Positions 25,373-32,456 of a stretch of 40,693 nt of DNA are shown here, piece by piece. The notes beneath the pieces were generated by a model. The model saw only the letters and a program-made list of their open reading frames with translations, did not search any database and was not told the DNA's origin. Both the position numbers and the translations under genes were made by a program. The stretch's first letter is position 1, and every line of letters begins with the position of its first letter. This stretch comes from Methylobacterium bullatum (GTDB lineage Bacteria; Pseudomonadota; Alphaproteobacteria; Rhizobiales; Beijerinckiaceae). The stretch covers positions 1 through 40,693 of the forward strand of contig NZ_NKUG01000082.1 of NCBI RefSeq assembly GCF_014845095.1, in the 5' to 3' direction.

Positions 25373-26356
25373 ATGACCCATATCCGCACCAGCCTGCGCG
25401 CCCTCGTCGCCGGAGCCGCCTTGCTCCTCGCCCAGGGCCAGCCCGGGTTCGCCGCCGGTTTCGACGGGGCGATCAAGAACAACGCGCTGGCGCTGAACGC
25501 CGCCGGTACGGTCGCCGCTGTGTCGAACAGCGAAGAGAGCGCCGTCATCGTCTACGACGTCGCCAAGGGCACGGTGCTGCGCCGCCTCGACGGCTTCGTG
25601 ACCCCGCGCAACATCGTGTTCGCGCCGGACGGCGCCCGCTTCTACGTCTCCGACAGCGGCACCGGCCGGATCACGGTCTACGAGACCGCCACCGGCAAGG
25701 AAGCCGGCGTTCTCGCCGCGGGCCCCGGCGCGTTCGGCACGGTGCTCTCGGCCGACGGGACCAAGCTCTACGTCAATAACGAGGCCGCGAGCACGCTGAC
25801 CGTGTTCGACACCAGGACCATGCTCGCCGAGGCTGTGATCCCCGGCTTCGCGCAGCCGCGCCAGGGCGTGAAGTTGTCGCCGGACGGCAAGACCGTGTTC
25901 GTGACGAACTTCCTCGGCGACAAGATCACGTTGGTCGATACCGCCACCAACAAGATCACCGGCGAGATCGCCGGGTTCGACAAGCTGCGCGCCATCTCGA
26001 TCACCAAGGACGGTAAGACGCTGTTTGCCGCCAACAGCGGCCGCAACACGATCGGCGTGGTCGATGTCGCCGCCCGTAAGGTCACGTCCGAGGTGGCGGT
26101 GGGCAAGGACCCCTACGGCGCCGCGCTGACCCCGGACGGGCGCTTCGTCTATTCGGGCAATCTCAAGGACAACTCCTTGTCGGTGATCGACACCGGCACC
26201 CTCAAGGTCGTCGCCACGGTGACCGGCCTGAACGAGCCGCGCCAGGCGATCGCGTTCTCGGCCGACAACGCCCACGCCTACGTCCTCAACCGCGACCTTA
26301 GCGTCGCCGTGGTGGACCGGGCGAAGAACGCGGTCATCTCGACCATGAAGCCCTGA
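25373..26356 (+). CDS. periplasmic YVTN-type beta-propeller protein
   Basis: 327 aa from ATG 25373; frames extending upstream run through the hairpin and promoter and were rejected. A signal peptide (RALVAGAALLLAQGQPGFAAG) is followed by about seven repeats of the YncE/YVTN kind: SPDGKTVFVTNFLGDKITLVDT, TKDGKTLFAANSGRNTIGVV, TPDGRFVYSGNLKDNSLSVI and others. No haem or metal-binding motif is visible. Such propellers usually serve as protein-binding scaffolds or ligand sensors. Sitting between sorAB and a second SUOX-fold enzyme, and behind a matching promoter, it probably takes part in the sulfite response. Confidence 0.82.
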   Translation: MTHIRTSLRALVAGAALLLAQGQPGFAAGFDGAIKNNALALNAAGTVAAVSNSEESAVIVYDVAKGTVLRRLDGFVTPRNIVFAPDGARFYVSDSGTGRITVYETATGKEAGVLAAGPGAFGTVLSADGTKLYVNNEAASTLTVFDTRTMLAEAVIPGFAQPRQGVKLSPDGKTVFVTNFLGDKITLVDTATNKITGEIAGFDKLRAISITKDGKTLFAANSGRNTIGVVDVAARKVTSEVAVGKDPYGAALTPDGRFVYSGNLKDNSLSVIDTGTLKVVATVTGLNEPRQAIAFSADNAHAYVLNRDLSVAVVDRAKNAVISTMKP

Positions 26357-26363
26357 GGCGTCG

Positions 26364-26394
26364 CGCGCCGGGTGCCTTCTCGGCTCCCGGCGCG
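26364..26394 (+). terminator. hairpin after the beta-propeller gene
   Basis: A perfect 9 bp stem, CGCGCCGGG (26364-26372) and CCCGGCGCG (26386-26394), with a 13 nt loop. It starts 8 bp after the stop and is followed only by TTCCC, so it may attenuate rather than stop transcription into the next gene. Confidence 0.55.
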
Positions 26395-26435
26395 TTCCCG
26401 ATGTCGACACGTCACGAACGCAGGACAAAGACCCC

Positions 26436-27521
26436 ATGCTCGGCCTGTTCCAGCGCAAGGACCGCCTCATCGTCCACGGAAAGGCGCCCTACAACGCCGA
26501 GCCGCCGCTCGATCGCCTGCGCGCGGCCTTCCTGACTGATCAGGCCGACTTCTACGTCCGCAGCCACGGTGACATCCCGGACCTCGACGCCGACAGCTAC
26601 CGCCTGATTATCGACGGGATGGTCGCGACGTCGCTCGACCTCTCGCTCGCCGATCTCAAGGAACGCTTCGCGCCCGTCACCGTCACGGCGGTGATGCAAT
26701 GCGCCGGCAACCGCCGGGCCGACATGCTGGCGGTGGCGCCGGTCTCCGGCGACCCGTGGGCGCCCGGCGCCATCGGCAACGCGGAATGGACCGGCGTGCG
26801 CCTCGCCGAGGTGCTGCGCGCGGCCGGCCTCGACGCGGGGGGCGCACGTCACGTCGCCTTCGAGAGCCACGACCGGATCGCCCATACGGACACGCGCTTC
26901 GGCGCCTCGATCCCGCTCGCCAAGGCTCTCGCCCCCGAGACGCTGCTCGCCTTCGCGATGAACGGCGAGCTTCTCGCCCCCGAGCACGGTCACCCGCTGC
27001 GTGTTGTGGTGCCGGGCTTTGCCGGCATCCGCAGCCCGAAATGGCTCGCCCGCATCACGGTGCAGGATCACCCCTCCAACAACCCGATGCAGGCCGACGA
27101 CTACAAGCTGTTTCCGCCCGACGTGACCGCCGAGACCGCGGACCCCGCCCACGGCATCACCATCGAGGCGATGCCGCTCAACAGCGCGATCTGCGAGCCC
27201 GCCCGCGGCGCGGCGTTGAAGGCCGGCCGGCACGCGATCCGCGGCTACGCCATCGCCAGTGACCGCGCGGTCGCCCGCGTCGATGTCTCGACGGATGGCG
27301 GTCGCAGCTGGGCGCAGGCCCGGATCGACCGCGACGCCGACGCACCCTACGCCTGGACGTTCTGGGAGATCGAGCGCGAGCTGACGACCGGCGAGCACGA
27401 ACTCGCGGTACGGGCCTGGGATTCCGCCGGCCAGACCCAGCCTGCGGCGCCGGACGACACCTGGAACTACAAGGGCTACCTCAGCGCCGCCTGGCACCGG
27501 GTGCGGGTAACGGTGGCCTGA
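26436..27521 (+). CDS. SUOX-fold molybdopterin sulfite-oxidase-like enzyme, no signal peptide
   Basis: 361 aa. SUOX/SoxC-like Mo domain: VRSHGDIPDLDADSYRLIIDG, Mo-ligating Cys89 in VMQCAGNRRADM, WTGVRLAEVLRAAGL, FAMNGELLAPEHGHPLRVVVPG; the C-terminal domain has DVSTDGGRSWAQA. Unlike SorA, it starts MLGLFQRKDRLIVHG with no Tat or Sec signal, so it should act in the cytoplasm. Plant sulfite oxidase and some bacterial YedY relatives are soluble in this way. It follows the propeller gene by 79 bp and converges with the DUF202 gene, 3 bp apart. Physiological substrate (sulfite or another S- or N-oxide) is inferred. Confidence 0.87.
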   Translation: MLGLFQRKDRLIVHGKAPYNAEPPLDRLRAAFLTDQADFYVRSHGDIPDLDADSYRLIIDGMVATSLDLSLADLKERFAPVTVTAVMQCAGNRRADMLAVAPVSGDPWAPGAIGNAEWTGVRLAEVLRAAGLDAGGARHVAFESHDRIAHTDTRFGASIPLAKALAPETLLAFAMNGELLAPEHGHPLRVVVPGFAGIRSPKWLARITVQDHPSNNPMQADDYKLFPPDVTAETADPAHGITIEAMPLNSAICEPARGAALKAGRHAIRGYAIASDRAVARVDVSTDGGRSWAQARIDRDADAPYAWTFWEIERELTTGEHELAVRAWDSAGQTQPAAPDDTWNYKGYLSAAWHRVRVTVA

Positions 27522-27524
27522 CCG

Positions 27525-27896
27525 TCACGCCCAGAGCAGGGCGGTGGCAGCGAGGCCCGAGATCGCGATGAGCAGGGCCGCAACCCCGACGGTGAGGATG
27601 CGCGGCATCATCGGGATCTCGGCATGAGCGAGTCGCGCCCGGATCGCTCGGTCCCGCCATGCGGCGCCGGCGAACGAGGCGAGCGCACAGGCGATCAGCG
27701 TGAGCGACAGCACCTTCAGTGGCCAGACCGCCAGCACCTCTCGCAGGAAGCGCTGCGCGGCCAGGCCGACGCCGAGGAAGGCGAGCCCGGTGCGAAGCCA
27801 CGCCACGAAGGTGCGCTCGGCTGCCAGCACCGTGCGGTCCTCGGCGAGCCTGACCCGCGGGTCGTCGGGGGGAACGGGTTTCGCGGGCTCGCTCAT
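27525..27896 (-). CDS. DUF202 (YidH-like) membrane protein
   Basis: 123 aa. An N-terminal soluble stretch is followed by the family signature LAAERTFVAWLRTGLAFLGVGLA and two further hydrophobic helices (VLSLTLIACALASFAGAAW, ILTVGVAALLIAISGLAATALL). DUF202 proteins have no established function. It is the last gene of a COG4315-sigma-antisigma-LysR-DUF202 row and overlaps the LysR gene by 4 bp. Confidence 0.85.
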   Translation of the reverse strand: MSEPAKPVPPDDPRVRLAEDRTVLAAERTFVAWLRTGLAFLGVGLAAQRFLREVLAVWPLKVLSLTLIACALASFAGAAWRDRAIRARLAHAEIPMMPRILTVGVAALLIAISGLAATALLWA

Positions 27897-28783
27897 TCGG
27901 CATCCGCCGTTGCGATCAAATCGAGCAGCGCGTCGGCGGCCCGGCTGCGGTAGCGCTCCTTGTGGCGCAGTACCCGGAACGGCCGGCTCGGCAGGGCGAA
28001 CGCCGCCCGTACCAGGGTCCCGGCTCGAAGCGCTGCGGCGACCACGGTCTCGGACAGCACGGCGGCCCCGCCCCCGGCCTCGACGGCGGCGCGGACCGCC
28101 TCGTTCGAGGGCAATTCGAGTGTGACTTGGAGTTGAGCCGCAGCGAGGCCGGCCGCACCCAGCGCCGCCTCAAAGGCCGAGCGGGTTCCCGATCCCCCCT
28201 CGCGCAGCACCCAGTCGGCCCCGGCGAGGTCCTTGGGTTCAAGGGCGGTCGCTCCGGCGAAGGGATGGCCTGGGGCGACCACGAGGACGAGCTGGTCATG
28301 AGCAATGGTGGTGCTCGCGAGCGTCGGGTCGTCCAGCGCCCCCTCGACGAAGCCGAGTTCGGCCTGCCCGGCGCGGACCGCATCGGCAGCGTCGGTGGTG
28401 TTGCCCACCGCCAGCCGGATGGCGATCTCAGGGTAGGCCCGGCGGAAGGCGACAAGGTGGCGCGGCAGCCAGTCGCTGGCGATGGTCTGGCTGGCGTAGA
28501 GGGCCAGCGTCCCGCGTCGCATGCCGCTGAGGTCGGCGAGCACCAGCTCGGCGGCCTCGGCCCGGGCGAGCACCGCGCGGGCCTCGACGAGGAACACGCG
28601 TCCCGCCTCGGTCAGCTCGATCCCGCGGCCGACCCGATGGAACAGCTTGGTCGCGTGTCGTCCCTCGATATTGGCGATCGCCGTGCTGACCGCCGACTGC
28701 ACGAGGTTCAGCGCCTCGGCAGCCCGGGTTACGTGCTGCCGCTCGGCCACCGCCACGAAGATGCGGAGTTGGTCGAGGGTCAT
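27893..28783 (-). CDS. LysR-type transcriptional regulator
   Basis: 296 aa. N-terminal winged helix-turn-helix: MTLDQLRIFVAVAERQHVTR, AAEALNLVQSAVSTAIANIE, then the linker TEAGRVFLVEARAVLARAE. The C-terminal effector-binding domain follows the CysB/CbbR/YeiE pattern (LALYASQTIASDWLPRHL, NTTDAADAVRAGQAELGFVEG). With yeiH in the same locus, a YeiE-like sulfite sensor is a fair guess. It overlaps both the anti-sigma gene upstream and the DUF202 gene downstream by 4 bp, so a specific regulator is being expressed from the ECF operon. Confidence 0.9.
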   Translation of the reverse strand: MTLDQLRIFVAVAERQHVTRAAEALNLVQSAVSTAIANIEGRHATKLFHRVGRGIELTEAGRVFLVEARAVLARAEAAELVLADLSGMRRGTLALYASQTIASDWLPRHLVAFRRAYPEIAIRLAVGNTTDAADAVRAGQAELGFVEGALDDPTLASTTIAHDQLVLVVAPGHPFAGATALEPKDLAGADWVLREGGSGTRSAFEAALGAAGLAAAQLQVTLELPSNEAVRAAVEAGGGAAVLSETVVAAALRAGTLVRAAFALPSRPFRVLRHKERYRSRAADALLDLIATADAE

Positions 28784-29589
28784 GGTTGCCGCGGCGGAAC
28801 CGGCAATCCACGGACCTGCGCGTCAACCGCCTGCGCGACGGTCAAAAGCCGCGCTTCGTCGGTGCGACCGGTGACGACGTAGGACATGCCGCCATCGACC
28901 CAGGAGAAGGCGGCGACGTCGCCCTCGCGGGCGAAGCGGAACACCGTGCGGCCATCCGCATCGCCTACGCGGCTGTAGAGCGTCAGCCGGGTGCCGTGAT
29001 CGTCATCGTACATCAGCATCGCGGCGGATTCGGAACCCGCCGGCAGCAGCCGGCCCCCCATCAGGCGGAAGCCGTAGGCCGTGAGGTCGGGGGTGGTCAC
29101 CGCCCGGCCGAGGCGCTTCGAGAGCCACGTCACGAGGTGTGGCTTCTCATCGGCGCGCACCTCCACTGGATGCACCGCCTCGACCACGTAGGTGCGGAAG
29201 GCCGCCACCGCGTCGTCGGTCGCCGGCTCGGTTCGCGCGAGCGTGACCGTGGGTACCTGCCGCGCGGCATGGCCGAACCAGCCGGCGGCACCGCCAACCG
29301 CGAGGCAGAGCACGGCCGCAGCCGCGACCGGAAGCCAGCGCCCGGTTATCGGGCGATGTCGCGAGCGGATGTTGGCCACCCGGAGCCGCGCCGGGATCGC
29401 CTCCTCGGCGATCGGCGCGAGGCGGGCACGCAAGCGCTCGCGCAGGGCGCGATCCGCCGAGACCTCGGCCGCCCGCGCGGGGTTTCCCCTGAGCCATGCC
29501 TCGACCAGTGCCTGCCGCTCCGGTTCGAGACGACCGTCGATCAGGCCGTGCAGGTCGTCCTCGCCGACCGGGCGTGGATCCCCGCTCAT
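28780..29589 (-). CDS. membrane anti-sigma factor
   Basis: 269 aa. The N-terminus (EDDLHGLIDGRLEPERQALVEAW) is the typical helical anti-sigma domain; the zinc-binding H-x3-C-x2-C set is absent. One membrane helix lies at about 85-107 (WLPVAAAAVLCLAVGGAAGWFG), placing about 160 residues in the periplasm, including VHPVEVRADEKPHLVTWLSK and YGFRLMGGRLLP, a pattern seen in many anti-sigma C-terminal domains. It should hold the ECF factor inactive until a periplasmic signal arrives. It overlaps the sigma gene and the LysR gene by 4 bp each. Confidence 0.9.
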   Translation of the reverse strand: MSGDPRPVGEDDLHGLIDGRLEPERQALVEAWLRGNPARAAEVSADRALRERLRARLAPIAEEAIPARLRVANIRSRHRPITGRWLPVAAAAVLCLAVGGAAGWFGHAARQVPTVTLARTEPATDDAVAAFRTYVVEAVHPVEVRADEKPHLVTWLSKRLGRAVTTPDLTAYGFRLMGGRLLPAGSESAAMLMYDDDHGTRLTLYSRVGDADGRTVFRFAREGDVAAFSWVDGGMSYVVTGRTDEARLLTVAQAVDAQVRGLPVPPRQP

Positions 29590-30095
29590 TTCACCCTCCT
29601 CAACAAGCCGGTTCGGCCCGTTTCCAGAAAACTTCGCATCCGCTCCCGGGCTCGGCTTAACCGCGACATCACCGTGCCCAGCGGTACTCCGAGCACCTGC
29701 GCCGCTTCCGCATAAGACAGATCCTCGACCGCGACGAGCAGTAGCACTGAGCGCTGCTCCTCGGGCAGGGCGTCGAGTCCGGTGAGCACGTCGCGTGCCC
29801 CCATAACGGCCTCGGGGTCGGCACCCGGATCGGGCACCTGCTCCAAAGCCTCAGCGCCGACATCGATGCCGCGCCGGCCCCGGCGTCGAACAGTGCCGAG
29901 GAACAGGTTGCGCTCGATCGTGAACAGCCAGGCTCGCAGGTCGCCGTCGCGGCGACGTCCGGACCAGCCGGACAACGCCCGCTCCAACGTGTCCTGGACG
30001 AGGTCATCCGCCGCTTCGCGGTCCCGCAACAGTGCGACTGCGTAGCGCCGCAACGCTGGGATCTGCGGTTCGATGAGGGCGGCGATCTCGTCCAC
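29586..30095 (-). CDS. ECF sigma factor
   Basis: 169 aa from GTG 30095, 13 bp after the COG4315 stop. Region 2: RRYAVALLRDREAADDLVQDTLERAL and LRAWLFTIERNLFL. Region 4: LPEEQRSVLLLVAVEDLSYAEAAQVLG and GTVMSRLSRARERMR. There is no C-terminal extension. It overlaps its anti-sigma gene by 4 bp. The shared motif upstream of this operon, sorA and the propeller gene suggests it drives its own transcription and the sulfite genes. Sinorhizobium ECF factors RpoE1/RpoE4, which respond to sulfite, are a known precedent as I recall it. Confidence 0.93.
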   Translation of the reverse strand: MDEIAALIEPQIPALRRYAVALLRDREAADDLVQDTLERALSGWSGRRRDGDLRAWLFTIERNLFLGTVRRRGRRGIDVGAEALEQVPDPGADPEAVMGARDVLTGLDALPEEQRSVLLLVAVEDLSYAEAAQVLGVPLGTVMSRLSRARERMRSFLETGRTGLLRRVK

Positions 30096-30108
30096 GAGGC
30101 TTTACCGA

Positions 30109-30492
30109 TCAGGGCTTGGCGATGTGCCATGCACCGTTGAGGAATCCGTCGCCGGTGATGTCGCCGGGCTTCGTATCCTTGGCGAAGGTGTAGAGCGGCT
30201 TGCCCTTGTAGGCCCACTGCATCGTGCCGTCGTCCCGCGTCACCATCGTCCAGTCGCCACTAGCAGCCGAGCCGGAGGCGGCCATCAGGGCCGGCCAGTT
30301 GGCGGCGCAGGGGCCGTTGCACATCGACTTGCCGCCCATGTCCTTGTCGAAGGTGTAGAGGGTCATGCTCTTGGCATCGACGAGCGCCGGCCCCTTGGCA
30401 GTCTCGGCCGTCATCGCAGGCGCAGCGGCCTGGGCGGCGGCGGCGGAGAAGGCGAAGGCCGCAAAGGCAGCGCGGATCAGCATGGTGTGCAT
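30109..30492 (-). CDS. COG4315 secreted-repeat protein (PF03640)
   Basis: 127 aa. The signal peptide (MLIRAAFAAFAFSAAAAQA) has no lipobox Cys, so it should be a soluble periplasmic protein. It carries two copies of the PF03640 repeat: MTLYTFDKDMGGKSMCNGPCAANWPAL and QWAYKGKPLYTFAKDTKPGD. The first has a CNGPC pair, which could form a disulfide. Function unknown; members often sit in ECF-sigma operons and respond to envelope or oxidative stress. It is the first gene of the sigma-factor operon, 40 nt downstream of the ECF-type promoter. Confidence 0.85.
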   Translation of the reverse strand: MHTMLIRAAFAAFAFSAAAAQAAAPAMTAETAKGPALVDAKSMTLYTFDKDMGGKSMCNGPCAANWPALMAASGSAASGDWTMVTRDDGTMQWAYKGKPLYTFAKDTKPGDITGDGFLNGAWHIAKP

Positions 30493-30531
30493 GAGTGAGG
30501 TCTCCCGCGGTCGACCATGACCGCATCGGGA

Positions 30532-30560
30532 GAGATGCCGAACGGGCGCGTCTATTCCAC
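30532..30560 (-). promoter_or_regulatory. ECF-sigma-type promoter of the COG4315-sigma operon
   Basis: On the minus strand, GTGGAATA (30560-30553), 14 nt, GCATCTC (30538-30532). Both blocks and spacing are identical to the sorA copy. It lies 40 nt before the COG4315 start, so the operon is probably autoregulated. Confidence 0.65.
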
Positions 30561-31030
30561 TGACACACGAAAAAGATTGGTGACGTCAGCGTGACCGCCG
30601 ACTCGTCCTCAACCACGGCATACGGCCGTCACCCAGGAGCAGTCAGAGGAATGATGCGGCGGCGTCACCACTCTGAAAGGCGGAGATCCGAGATCATGCC
30701 CTCGCACGGCGAGATCGACTGCAACGTCTGCTTTCGAGAGATACGTTGGCTTGCTCTTACGGCGTAGTTGGGTCGGAAGCGGACGGTATCAAGCGTCAGG
30801 TTTCGACCACTAGGCCTCGGGGTCGATATCCGACGTTTCAGGCCCTCCTCCACAGGGATCTCGGCGTGGATGCGACCATTGCGGGCAACAAAGGTGCGGG
30901 TTCTCCTTGGCTCGCCGCTCACCGCGGGGGAACGGGCGAGGATCCGAACGGGTTCTTCGGCTCTGCCGCATGAGGCGGTGAGTGTCCCGAGCCAGCAACC
31001 GTCAAGGGACCGATCCAGGAGTTCGGGCGC
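30561..31030. other. intergenic stretch, no gene seen
   Basis: About 470 bp between the ECF-type promoter and the PAP2 gene. I find only open frames without recognisable motifs or ribosome sites on either strand, and no convincing repeat. It probably holds the PAP2 promoter. Confidence 0.5.
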
Positions 31031-31777
31031 ATGAACCAGTCCTCTCCGTCCGCCCGTGCCGGTATCATGGCGCGCCTCGGCAAGCGGGAGATCGGTCTGC
31101 CCGTGACGCTGTTTTGCGTCGCCGCCCTCATCCTCGGGTTTGGTCTCCTGGCCGACAAGGTCATGGAGGGCGGCACGATGGGGTTCGACACCCGCGTCGC
31201 CCACTTCTTCCGTCCACCCGGCGCGGCTGGTCCGATTGGACCGGATTGGCTGCACGAGATGGCCCGGGACGTGACCTCCCTGGGCAGCATGGTGGTCCTC
31301 TGCTTCCTCATCGCGGCTGTGGCAGGGTACCTGCTCCTGATCCGCAAGCAGGGGGCCGCGGTCCTGGTGGTGGGATCGATCCTGGGCGGGACGGTCATCA
31401 GCTTCGGGCTGAAACTCCTCTTCAACCGGCCCCGACCCGAGATCCCCGGCGGCATCCAGGTGTTCACCGCCAGCTTCCCTAGCAGCCACGCCATGCTCTC
31501 CGCCGTGACTTACCTGACACTCGGCGCCCTCATGACGCGCGTGGCGGCGGGCGCTCGCCTGAAGGCGTACTTCATGGGGCTGGCCGTCTTCCTCACGGTC
31601 GTCGTCGGGCTGAGCCGGGTCTATGTCGGGGTCCACTACGCGACCGACGTGCTGGCAGGCTGGTGCGTGGGGTCGGCCTGGGCGGTCCTGTGCTGGGTCG
31701 TGGCCCTCCAGCTTCAGCGACGCGGTCAAGTCGAGAAGCCCGACCATGTCGCGGGCGAGGCCGGCATCGAGGCATAG
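31031..31777 (+). CDS. PAP2-family phosphatase (PbrB-like)
   Basis: 248 aa membrane protein with about five helices. The three PAP2 phosphatase motifs are visible: KLLFNRPRP (C1), PSSHAM (C2, catalytic His) and SRVYVGVHYATDVLAG (C3). Relatives dephosphorylate undecaprenyl diphosphate or lipid phosphates at the outer face of the inner membrane. In the Cupriavidus pbr operon a PAP2-type enzyme (PbrB) lies beside LspA and the Pb/Zn/Cd ATPase PbrA; its released phosphate helps precipitate lead. Here it faces lspA convergently across 147 bp, not in one operon, so the pbr link is by proximity. Confidence 0.85.
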   Translation: MNQSSPSARAGIMARLGKREIGLPVTLFCVAALILGFGLLADKVMEGGTMGFDTRVAHFFRPPGAAGPIGPDWLHEMARDVTSLGSMVVLCFLIAAVAGYLLLIRKQGAAVLVVGSILGGTVISFGLKLLFNRPRPEIPGGIQVFTASFPSSHAMLSAVTYLTLGALMTRVAAGARLKAYFMGLAVFLTVVVGLSRVYVGVHYATDVLAGWCVGSAWAVLCWVVALQLQRRGQVEKPDHVAGEAGIEA

Positions 31778-31924
31778 GACCCCATGCGCCGTTCTTCCTA
31801 AACGCATCCTCCGCCTGACTGAAGGGACGGACGCATCCCAGCATTCGTTCAATTAGCAGGACCGCATCGTCCATGCCTGCGGCCAGGCCGTTCGACCATT
31901 ACGGGCACGACCGAAATGACGCCG

Positions 31925-32452
31925 TTAAGGGACCCGTAGGGCGGCCCGATCAAGCGGCGCTGGTGGTCTCGGCCCGCCCGGCTTGCCGACTGCCTCCCAA
32001 GCTATCAAGGCGGCCCCGAGGCTGATCCAGATATCGGCCATGTTGAAGGTGAACCAATGCACCTCCGCCGGGTGCAGGTCGAGGAAGTCCGTGACGCGGC
32101 CGTCCACCCATCGGTCGATGAGGTTTCCCAGTGCACCGCCGGTCATGATGGCGAAACCAACTCCTTCCGACGCTCCGGTCGCGCGGAATGCCAACCGGGC
32201 AACGTAGGCCGTCAGCATTCCCTGAAGCGCAAGAAGGACGACCAAGGACGTCGCGTCATGCGCCGGAAGCAGGCTGAAGCTGATGCCATGATTGAACGCG
32301 AGCCTGAGGTCGAGCATCGGCAGTACCGCGTGCACGGTTTCGTCGGAAAGCCTGTCGACCGCCAGCGCCTTGGTCCACAGGTCGGTGCCCGCCGCGGTCA
32401 CAGCGATTACGACGAGGGCGCCGAACCCGGCCCTTTCCCGTATGAGACGCAT
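31925..32452 (-). CDS. lspA: signal peptidase II (LspA), pbrC-like
   Basis: 175 aa with four hydrophobic helices. Conserved LspA blocks are LRLAFNHGISFSLL, GGALGNLIDRW (catalytic Asp113) and FTFNMADIWIS (catalytic Asp140). It removes the signal peptides of prolipoproteins after lipid attachment. It follows the metal ATPase by 4 bp, so it is an operon-borne copy like pbrC of lead-resistance clusters, not necessarily the cell's housekeeping lspA. Confidence 0.93.
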   Translation of the reverse strand: MRLIRERAGFGALVVIAVTAAGTDLWTKALAVDRLSDETVHAVLPMLDLRLAFNHGISFSLLPAHDATSLVVLLALQGMLTAYVARLAFRATGASEGVGFAIMTGGALGNLIDRWVDGRVTDFLDLHPAEVHWFTFNMADIWISLGAALIAWEAVGKPGGPRPPAPLDRAALRVP

Positions 32453-32456
32453 CGGC

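Noticed and set aside
30665..31852. Long minus-strand frame across the PAP2 gene
   Set aside because: It is antisense to the PAP2 motifs, low in hydrophobic structure, and shows no recognisable domain or ribosome site.
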